The notes below the pieces were generated by a model. The model saw only the letters and a program-made list of their open reading frames with translations. It was not told the origin of the DNA and ran no database searches. A DNA stretch of 8,553 nucleotides, from the NCBI GenBank assembly GCA_021846605.1, contig JAJZWQ010000139.1:1-8553 (forward strand), read 5' to 3'. The first letter of the stretch is position 1, and every line of letters starts with the position of its first letter. Shown piece by piece: positions 1 to 5,092 of this stretch. The stretch comes from Bacillota bacterium. GTDB lineage: Bacteria; Bacillota_E; RBS10-35; JAJYVN01. The translations under genes were made by a program, and so were the position numbers.

Positions 1-232
1 CCGCGCGCAGCGCCTCCACGGTATACGGATGACCCGACCGCAGCAGGTCCCACAGCAGCGCCTCGTGCTTGCGCGGTACCCACAGCCGGCCCTCGACCCG
101 CGGCGCATCGCGGTACGTGTCGCGCTCTTGGCGCTTGCCTTGGCGCACATACGTGCTGTGGCCGGTCTTCTCACTCAGGTGGGAGATCGCCGCCGCGAGC
201 GTCAATTGTGGCACGTAGGGAAACCTGCTCAT
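1..232 (-). CDS. Hypothetical protein, 3-prime end cut by the window edge
   Basis: An open frame on the minus strand starts at ATG (232-230) and stays open to base 1, giving 77 visible residues. It begins MSRFPYVPQLTLAAAISHL and continues with a basic, polar stretch, then a segment near residues 50-77 containing GRLWVPRKHEALLWDLL. An AAGG sequence about five bases before the ATG is a credible ribosome binding site. The visible part has no transmembrane segment or signal peptide. The C-terminal visible part could be helical, as in a small DNA-binding protein, but I recognise no family and assign no function. It is divergent from the ATPase gene at 351, so the 118-base gap between them probably holds promoters for both. 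A chance frame is possible in such GC-rich DNA; the sensible composition and ribosome site argue that it is real. Confidence 0.55.
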   Translation of the reverse strand, partial: MSRFPYVPQLTLAAAISHLSEKTGHSTYVRQGKRQERDTYRDAPRVEGRLWVPRKHEALLWDLLRSGHPYTVEALRA

Positions 233-350
233 ACCTACCTTATCGGCGCGGTTTGCGCGGCGTTTCGGGTAGCTGCTTCAACCTCCCCCCACGCTGGAAG
301 GACGCCGTCCCTGCCCAGCAGGTAGCAGCCTGGATGGGGCGAAGACCCAG

Positions 351-2390
351 ATGCGAGTAGGGCTACTGGTTCAAGGGCGGGCTGGCGGAATGAGCGGCAT
401 GTGCGCGCGCGAACTGCCGTATTACGGCGATGTCCGGGCGGGTCGTGCACAGGAGCGCAGGTGCTTCCTGGACTGGCTGGCCGGGCCTGCGGGCGACGGC
501 GCGGCTTTGCTGTACGTGTCTGGACGGTCGGGGTCGGGCAAGAGCGCTGTCCTGGCGGAGTGGGCGGACCTCGGTCGGGCCGCCGGTCGTGTCGTGGTGG
601 TCGGCCTCCCCGACGGCGCCCCCCCCGCAGGTGCCGCCGGCGGTGCGGCGCTTTGTTTTCTGGACCTGCCGCCCGAGTCCGGCAAGGCCGCCGTCCTGCT
701 GCGGGACGCCGGCGTTGCGTTGGGGCGGGGTTGGGCCATGGTCTCCGCTGGCCGGCTTCGGCCTGAGTTCGTCTGCGCGGCGGCCGGCGTACCCGAGTCG
801 GCCTTTCAGGCCCTCACGCTCGGCAATCTCAGCCCCGACGCCGCGGCCGACTGGTTGCGCGCCGGGGGTCTGAACCAGCCGGCGCACGTGGCAGAAGTCC
901 TCGCCCTGACCGCCGGAAACCCTGCGGCCCTGCACGCCGCCGCGCGGATCCTGCGCGCTGCGGGCGGCGGCCCTCTGGAAGGCCTGCCAGAGTGGCCCCT
1001 GGCCAGGCGCGGGCTGGCCGCGCGCGTCCTGGCCGAGGTGCCGCCACGCCTGCACGAGACCCTGGATGCGTGCAGCGTGGTGTACCGCTTCGATCAGGGG
1101 ACCTTGGCTGCCGTCGGCGGCCCGCGGGCGACGGCAGCCTTCGGGCACCTCTGTGAGCTGTCGTGCGTGGCGCCCCTGCGGGAGGGACTGACCCTGCAGC
1201 CGGAGGCCCGCCGCATCCTTGGCGCGGACCTCCGTTGGCGGCATCCGGAACGCTGGCACACCCTGCGCGAACGGGCGCGAGCCCACCTGCGGCAACGCTT
1301 CCACAGCGCCGCGGCCGGGGAGCGTCTGGACCTGATCGCCGACCAGGTGTTCCTGGTCGAGCAGCCTGAGGTTCAGGCGCTTGTCTTTGGGGACGAGGCG
1401 CCGGAGGCGGTTCGGATTTCGCCCGCGGACCGCGATGTGTGGGAATCGGTCGTCGCCCTCTGGCGCGATTGGTGCTTGCGGCTTGGATGGGAGCGGCTGC
1501 CGCCCGGCGAGGGGGAGGCGTTGCGGCGGACGCTTGGCCATCCCGGCACTCAACTGCGCGTGGCGCGTGACCGGGGTGGCGGCGTGGTCGGTTTCAGCAC
1601 CGTTGTCCCGGTCTGCCGGGACTCGCTTCACGTGCTGCGCCAGTTGCCCGCAAGCGCCGAACTGCTGGAGGCGTTCTTGAGCCGTCGGCCATTGGCCGAA
1701 TTACCTGTCACGGCACGGGCGGGCGGCGCCTATTTCATCCACCATCTTGTGGCGGTCGGCGATCAGCCGGGTGCGGCGCGCGGGGCGTTGCTCCGCGACG
1801 TCTTGGGACTCCTGGCGCTCGGCGGTACGTACCTCGCGTTGACCGGTCTGCCTGAGTACCAAGGGTTATGGGCGGCGCTCGGCTTCACTCGGGTGCCCTT
1901 GGTCAGGGGTGTTGGTCCGGGCTCGGACCGGCCGGTGGAGGGGTTTGTGCTCGACCTGTCGCACTGCGGTAGCGAAGCGTGGCTGGCAGCCGTTCAGAGC
2001 GGCGTTCCCCTCCGGTCCACCCCGGAGCCGGACTGGACCGACCGCGCTCTGCAAGAAGCGTTGGCCCGGTGGCACGACGACGCGCGGTTGGGTGCGTCGG
2101 CGTTGGTGCGCCAGTTGCGGCTCGGCAACGGTGGTCCGCCGCTGTCCGACCTCGCAGCGGTGCGGCGCGAGGTGATCGCGGCGTTCGATCGGGTTCGGAC
2201 CGCCGCTGGCGCAACGGAGCGCGCTGCCTACCAGGCCTTGGAGCTGGCCTACCTCACTCCCCGACCGGGGCTTGGCCATCGCCACGCGGCGGCCCAACTC
2301 GGGGTGTCCCGTTCGACGTTCTACCGCCTCGTGCGCCGTGCCGTCCATGGCTTGGGGCAGGAGTTGTTGCGCCGGGACTCGGGAGGGTGA
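351..2390 (+). CDS. STAND-like ATPase / GNAT-like / helix-turn-helix regulator
   Basis: Predicted cytoplasmic regulator of 679 residues. A P-loop (Walker A, GRSGSGKS) lies at residues 58-65 after a short N-terminal lead-in typical of AAA/NACHT-like STAND proteins. LCFLD near 101-105 is a possible Walker B. Residues about 150-300 are helical and Leu/Ala-rich, as in the winged-helix and adaptor part of such ATPases. Residues about 400-515 resemble a GNAT fold: GAARGALLRDV (474-484) fits the acetyl-CoA loop and helix, and YQGLWAALGFTRV (503-515) fits the C-terminal GNAT signature. Residues about 640-665, with QLGVSRSTFYRLVRRA, form a clear helix-turn-helix. Similar ATPase proteins with a C-terminal HTH are, from memory, common in Chloroflexota. 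ATG codons in frame at 390 and 399 are alternative starts; GGCGGA at 384-389 favours 399. The gene reads towards the kinase and RiPP genes and could control them, but that is inference. Confidence 0.8.
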   Translation: MRVGLLVQGRAGGMSGMCARELPYYGDVRAGRAQERRCFLDWLAGPAGDGAALLYVSGRSGSGKSAVLAEWADLGRAAGRVVVVGLPDGAPPAGAAGGAALCFLDLPPESGKAAVLLRDAGVALGRGWAMVSAGRLRPEFVCAAAGVPESAFQALTLGNLSPDAAADWLRAGGLNQPAHVAEVLALTAGNPAALHAAARILRAAGGGPLEGLPEWPLARRGLAARVLAEVPPRLHETLDACSVVYRFDQGTLAAVGGPRATAAFGHLCELSCVAPLREGLTLQPEARRILGADLRWRHPERWHTLRERARAHLRQRFHSAAAGERLDLIADQVFLVEQPEVQALVFGDEAPEAVRISPADRDVWESVVALWRDWCLRLGWERLPPGEGEALRRTLGHPGTQLRVARDRGGGVVGFSTVVPVCRDSLHVLRQLPASAELLEAFLSRRPLAELPVTARAGGAYFIHHLVAVGDQPGAARGALLRDVLGLLALGGTYLALTGLPEYQGLWAALGFTRVPLVRGVGPGSDRPVEGFVLDLSHCGSEAWLAAVQSGVPLRSTPEPDWTDRALQEALARWHDDARLGASALVRQLRLGNGGPPLSDLAAVRREVIAAFDRVRTAAGATERAAYQALELAYLTPRPGLGHRHAAAQLGVSRSTFYRLVRRAVHGLGQELLRRDSGG

Positions 2391-2554
2391 GCAGGCGGTG
2401 ACCGTTGCGGCCCGGTGGTCTGGCGAGGCGAGACCGGGTGGGGCTGGCCGATCCCGAGACGGCGAATGGGAACAAGCGCCAGCGCGTCACGCCACGGCGG
2501 CGGCCCTTCGACGGTGCCTGCGGGGGGCTGCCGGCTGGGGGGGGCGAGCCGACT

Positions 2555-3460
2555 TTGGGTGGTCCAGCCCCGCGGGCGTCCTTGGATGTCGCCCTGGTGC
2601 GGCGGTTGCTGGCGTCCCAGTTCCCACATTGGGCGGACCTGCCCGCCCAGCCGGTTCCCTCCGCGGGGGCGAATAACGCCATCTTCCGACTGGGTCCGCA
2701 CATGGCCGTGCGGTTGCCGCGCCTGTCTTGCGCGGTGGCGCAACTGGAAAAGGAGCAACGCTGGTTGCCGTGGCTCGCTCCGCGGCTGCCCCTGGCTGTC
2801 CCGGTACTGCTTGCCAAGGGGGAACCGGCCGCAGACTATCCGTGGCCATGGTCCGTGTGCCGATGGCTGGACGGTGAGCCAGCCATCGCCGTACCTGTCA
2901 CGGACCTCTCGGCAGCAGCCGCCACGCCGGGCGCGTTTGTGGCCGCCCTGCAGGGTGTCCCTTCGGTTGACGGGCCCGCGGCGGGCAGCGCCACCGGCGG
3001 CCGCGGCCTGCCCCTGGCCGTGCTGGATGCGCAGGTGCACGCGGCGATCGGGGTCTTAGGTGGCACGCTCGACGCCGGGGTTCTCGCCGCGGCTTGGGGG
3101 GCACGCCTGCAGGCGCCGGGGTGGCGAGGCGCACCCGTCTGGTTCCACGGTGACCTCCATGCTGAGAATCTGCTGGTCGAACATGGCCGCCTGTGCGCGG
3201 TTATCGATTTCGGCCTGACGGGCGTCGGGGATCCCGCGTGCGACCTGAGCGTGGCGGGGTCGGTTTTTTCCGCGGCTGCCCGAGGGGTGTTCCGGCGTTT
3301 GGTCGGCGCGGATGATGCCACCTGGGCCCGCGGGCGCGGGTGGGCCCTGGCCCTGGCGGTGATCGCCTTGGCCCACTACCGCCATCGGGGCGACCGGCTC
3401 GCCAGCGTCTCCCGTCGAACGGTGGGCGAGGTGCTGGTCGACCACGCCAGGGAGTCGTAA
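2555..3460 (+). CDS. Aminoglycoside phosphotransferase (APH) family kinase
   Basis: A cytoplasmic protein kinase-fold small-molecule kinase of 301 residues, the usual length for this family. The N-terminal lobe carries DVALVRRLLASQFPHWADLP (11-30), SAGANNAIFRLG (36-47) and VRLPR (52-56), followed by a conserved KEQRWLPWLAPRLPLAVPV stretch (66-84). The Brenner-type catalytic loop is HGDLHAEN (198-205; catalytic D200, N205). The metal-binding Asp is D218 in VIDFG, and GDPACDL (225-231) follows. The family phosphorylates hydroxyls of aminoglycosides or other small substrates; the true substrate is not readable from sequence. The frame is open from 2405, with GTG at 2438 as another possible start. 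I chose TTG 2555 because a G-rich ribosome site (2537-2544) precedes it and family homology begins nine residues later. It lies downstream of the ATPase gene and upstream of the RiPP precursors. It most resembles free-standing resistance-type kinases rather than RiPP-tailoring kinases. Confidence 0.85.
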   Translation: MGGPAPRASLDVALVRRLLASQFPHWADLPAQPVPSAGANNAIFRLGPHMAVRLPRLSCAVAQLEKEQRWLPWLAPRLPLAVPVLLAKGEPAADYPWPWSVCRWLDGEPAIAVPVTDLSAAAATPGAFVAALQGVPSVDGPAAGSATGGRGLPLAVLDAQVHAAIGVLGGTLDAGVLAAAWGARLQAPGWRGAPVWFHGDLHAENLLVEHGRLCAVIDFGLTGVGDPACDLSVAGSVFSAAARGVFRRLVGADDATWARGRGWALALAVIALAHYRHRGDRLASVSRRTVGEVLVDHARES

Positions 3461-3579
3461 CTGCGGGAGCGATAGCGTCGTCCGCAGGGGGCGCCGCTGG
3501 TCCCGGAGGTGGGAGGCCCATAGCGCAACGGCCCTCGGGAGGATGTGCTGGCCGTGGGGAGCGCAGGCGCCGCGGCGGC

Positions 3580-3616
3580 GTGTCTACCCCCTTCGGCGCG
3601 AAGGTCGACACCTTTT
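3580..3616 (+). terminator. Probable intrinsic terminator after the kinase gene
   Basis: Left arm GTGTCTACCCCCTTCG (3580-3595) pairs with CGAAGGTCGACAC (3599-3611) around a GCG loop, with one mismatch and a three-base C bulge. The inner CTTCG/CGAAG is perfect. The hairpin is followed by CCTTTTC, a short T run. It lies about 120 bases past the kinase stop and about 100 bases before the first precursor, where it would separate the two transcription units. The T run is short, so an operator or other RNA structure is also possible. Confidence 0.4.
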
Positions 3617-3670
3617 CGGCAGGAACTCGTCTGGCCTGGGTTCGGGGACGCCTTCAGACTGGATCCAGGA

Positions 3671-3692
3671 GCGGGGGTGTCGATTCCCCCGC
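3671..3692 (+). promoter_or_regulatory. Perfect 7-bp stem-loop in the leader of the first precursor
   Basis: GCGGGGG (3671-3677) and CCCCCGC (3686-3692) form a perfect stem with the eight-base loop TGTCGATT. It ends about five bases before the AAAGGGGGCGGGG ribosome-site region (3697-3709) and 20 bases before the ATG. Two readings are a leader structure affecting translation or mRNA stability, or an operator. The loop and right arm echo the GTGTC-NN-CCCCC pattern seen at 3580 in the terminator-like hairpin upstream. Confidence 0.45.
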
Positions 3693-3711
3693 GGTAAAGG
3701 GGGCGGGGCCG

Positions 3712-3996
3712 ATGGCGGATCCGGCGGGTCTCGAGAAGTTGCAGGCGGATCTTCGGTCGCTCAAACAGAACAAGGCAGGCGACGATCCCTTTTGGGCACG
3801 GGCCCAGGCCGACCCGCGGGCCGCGCTGGATGCGGTTGGGGTGTCCATTCCGTCCGGCGTGCATGTGGTCGTGGGACAGCCACAAAGCGGCGCGGAGATT
3901 GCTGTGAAGTCTTCGGAAGAGTTCCAGGACGAGCTGAACGAGGAACAGTTGGCCGGTGTGACGGGCGGCTTGACGATCATCATCAAGATCTTTTGA
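3712..3996 (+). CDS. NHLP-leader RiPP precursor peptide 1
   Basis: A 94-residue precursor in the nitrile hydratase-like leader peptide (NHLP) family. The leader has the NHase-alpha-like block FWARAQADPRAALDAVGVSI (27-46) followed by PSGVHVVV (47-54). An acidic helix then leads into DELNEEQLAGVTGG (73-86), the classic Gly-Gly leader end. Only eight residues follow: LTIIIKIF (87-94), hydrophobic with one Lys. This tail has no Cys or Ser and a single Thr (T88), so it is an unusual substrate for a YcaO cyclodehydratase. ATG 3712 is chosen because homology begins close to it and a G-rich ribosome site (about 3698-3705) lies a few bases upstream. The frame is open further upstream, but that part overlaps the kinase gene and looks non-coding. 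It is followed after 304 bases by a second NHLP gene and then by the cyclodehydratase, which supports a role as a modified-peptide precursor. Confidence 0.82.
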   Translation: MADPAGLEKLQADLRSLKQNKAGDDPFWARAQADPRAALDAVGVSIPSGVHVVVGQPQSGAEIAVKSSEEFQDELNEEQLAGVTGGLTIIIKIF

Positions 3997-4083
3997 TCGA
4001 CTGAGATGGCACGGTTGTCAAGGCACGGCGGCCGCGCCACCTCCCGCCGAGGGCGGCGACGCCCCTCCCCTGAGGGCGCCCGG

Positions 4084-4109
4084 CATGGAAGGCGGGCATG
4101 GAAGGCGGG
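4084..4109 (+). repeat. Perfect 13-base tandem duplication
   Basis: CATGGAAGGCGGG occurs twice back to back (4084-4096 and 4097-4109) in the gap between the two precursors. It looks like a recent slippage or duplication event. It does not preserve a multiple of three and is in no recognised gene, consistent with non-coding DNA. Confidence 0.8.
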
Positions 4110-4287
4110 CTGCGGCGCGGGGCCGTCGCGAATGGCCGGGCCGGGACCTCCGCGTTGCCGGAAGGTACGCGTCGCCGCCCGTGGGGAGGGCCGGCTCGAT
4201 CCCGACTTGAGTGGTGCGAGCGAGCGGCGCGGTCGCTCCAGGGTGGCGGGTGGGTCCGTTGGTCCGTTTGAATGAAGGCCTTTGTGC

Positions 4288-4294
4288 GGAGGTG
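4288..4294 (+). promoter_or_regulatory. Strong ribosome binding site of the second precursor
   Basis: GGAGGTG is a near-ideal Shine-Dalgarno sequence, six bases before ATG 4301. It fixes the start of the second precursor, although the frame is open upstream from about 4211. It is much better than the ribosome sites of the neighbouring genes, consistent with high precursor production. Confidence 0.8.
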
Positions 4295-4300
4295 TTCGCG

Positions 4301-4591
4301 ATGGCAGACGCACGGCGGGCGATGGCGCGGGTGATGGCCTTGGCACAGTTCGACCCCGCATTTCGCGCGGCGCTGGTGGCGAACCCCCGAGCCGCGCTCG
4401 TCGCTCGCGGCGTGCCGGTGCCGGAGGGTGTCGAGATCCGGGTGGTGGAGAGCACGGAGACCGTGATGTACCTCGCGTTGCCCCCGCAGGGGGTCGTCCC
4501 GTCGGAGCCGCTCGGCGAGGAGCGTCTCGAAGCGATCGCCGGGGGCCTTGAGGGTTGCGGGGCCGGCGAAGGCGGATTCTGCTTTCCGTGA
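4301..4591 (+). CDS. NHLP-leader RiPP precursor peptide 2, two-cysteine core
   Basis: A 96-residue NHLP-family precursor. The leader contains FDPAFRAALVANPRAALVAR (17-36), VPVPEGVEIRVVEST (38-52), MYLALPPQG (56-64) and the Gly-Gly end LGEERLEAIAGG (71-82), all matching the canonical NHase-like leader. The predicted core is LEGCGAGEGGFCFP (83-96): Gly-rich, with Cys at 86 and 94 and no Ser or Thr. The two Cys residues are the expected sites of thiazoline/thiazole formation by the YcaO enzyme at 5093-7336. A disulfide is the alternative. A second Gly-Gly (91-92) lies inside the core. The strong ribosome site at 4288-4294 sets the start. It shares the leader block with the first precursor, so the two genes are probably old duplicates with divergent tails. 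This is the better candidate substrate of the pair. Confidence 0.87.
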   Translation: MADARRAMARVMALAQFDPAFRAALVANPRAALVARGVPVPEGVEIRVVESTETVMYLALPPQGVVPSEPLGEERLEAIAGGLEGCGAGEGGFCFP

Positions 4592-4600
4592 TCGATGCCG

Positions 4601-4621
4601 GTGGTCGCGGCGGCTGACCAC
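4601..4621 (+). promoter_or_regulatory. Stem-loop directly after the second precursor
   Basis: GTGGTC (4601-4606) and GACCAC (4616-4621) form a perfect six-base-pair stem with a nine-base loop, nine bases after the precursor stop. There is no T run behind it, so it is not a standard intrinsic terminator. It could stabilise the 3-prime end of the precursor message or cause partial termination. Confidence 0.35.
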
Positions 4622-5031
4622 GCTGCGCGGGGCCGTAGTCGCGGCTGGTGGGTCAAGCGGTGGGTTGGCCCGGTGCGCCGTCGCCGCGGGCGCTTCTGGG
4701 CCTCGCCCCCGTTTGTTCGCCGGGCTTGGCCTGCGCAGGGCCGTCGCGTCCGGGCGGGTGCCGGAGGTTGTGCAGGCGGGGTTGGTCGCAGATCGGTCGT
4801 CGCTGGTGATGCGCTTTGCGGCGAAGTAGTACGGGATGCGTGACGGGCGCAGGGCGCGCGCGGCGGCCAAGCCCGTTCTCGTGGAGACGAGGTGCATACC
4901 GTTGGGGGGCAGAAGGCCAAGGGGTAACGACGCCGACCGGATGCGCGCCTTCCAACGGGCGCGGGTTGCTGCGGCGCCCACGGGCGCTCGGCACCCGGAC
5001 CAGCGGCGGCGTGGCCAAGAGACTTGGGCCG

Positions 5032-5061
5032 AAACCAAGGCCTGGCTTTCCAGGCTGGTTT
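5032..5061 (+). promoter_or_regulatory. 12-bp stem-loop just before the cyclodehydratase gene
   Basis: AAACCA (5032-5037) pairs with TGGTTT (5056-5061), and GCCTGG (5040-5045) pairs with CCAGGC (5050-5055). Together they make twelve perfect pairs with one two-base bulge (AG, 5038-5039) and a four-base CTTT loop. The structure ends 31 bases before the TTG start and is followed by a locally AT-rich stretch (5064-5080) with a TTTT run. It is a plausible attenuator or leaky terminator limiting enzyme expression relative to precursor, or an RNA-processing site. Confidence 0.55.
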
Positions 5062-5092
5062 GCACACATTTTCATAATCAGGTGAAACGCGC

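Larger units (their letters stand above)
3997..4300. other. Intergenic stretch between the two precursor genes
   Basis: No convincing gene is seen in these 304 bases. They hold a perfect 13-base tandem duplication (4084-4109), an eight-base tandem GGTCCGTT pair (4253-4268), and GC-rich self-complementary segments such as CGCCC/GGGCG around 4055-4080. The ribosome site of the second precursor is at its right end. No clear promoter is visible. The spacing is long for an operon, so each precursor may have its own promoter or processing signals. Confidence 0.6.
4592..5092. other. 501-base stretch between precursor 2 and the cyclodehydratase
   Basis: No supportable gene. Open frames here (for example 4548-4829 and 4836-5096 on the plus strand, and long minus-strand frames) translate to Arg/Pro/Ala-rich sequence without family resemblance. 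It holds one hairpin directly after the precursor stop (4601-4621), a stronger one shortly before the cyclodehydratase (5032-5061), and the AGGTGA ribosome site at 5080-5085. It may be a long leader or 3-prime region, or eroded former coding sequence. A small further precursor was looked for but none with a leader or Gly-Gly motif was found. Confidence 0.5.

Noticed and set aside
29..325. 98-residue plus-strand frame at the left edge
   Set aside because: It is antisense to the minus-strand frame 1-232, which has a better start and ribosome site; the plus frame is Arg/Pro-rich without motifs.
363..1631. 422-residue open frame on the minus strand inside the ATPase gene
   Set aside because: Translates to Arg/Pro/Gln-rich sequence without motifs. 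The plus-strand frame has a P-loop and HTH, so this is a GC-driven shadow.
3340..3711. Upstream extension of the first precursor frame to a 218-residue protein
   Set aside because: The extension overlaps the kinase gene, crosses a terminator-like hairpin and is Gly/Arg-rich. NHLP homology and the ribosome site support ATG 3712.
4211..4300. Upstream extension of the second precursor frame
   Set aside because: GGAGGTG six bases before ATG 4301 and the usual NHLP leader length fix the start there.
2555..4591. Class V lanthipeptide or thioamitide pathway (APH kinase plus precursor)
   Set aside because: No HopA1-like or TfuA partner is visible, and the cores contain almost no Ser/Thr to phosphorylate. 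The YcaO has the azoline-type ThiF-like fusion instead.
5060..5078. TTGCAC and CATAAT considered as a promoter for the cyclodehydratase
   Set aside because: The spacing between them is only seven bases, too short for a sigma-70-type promoter.
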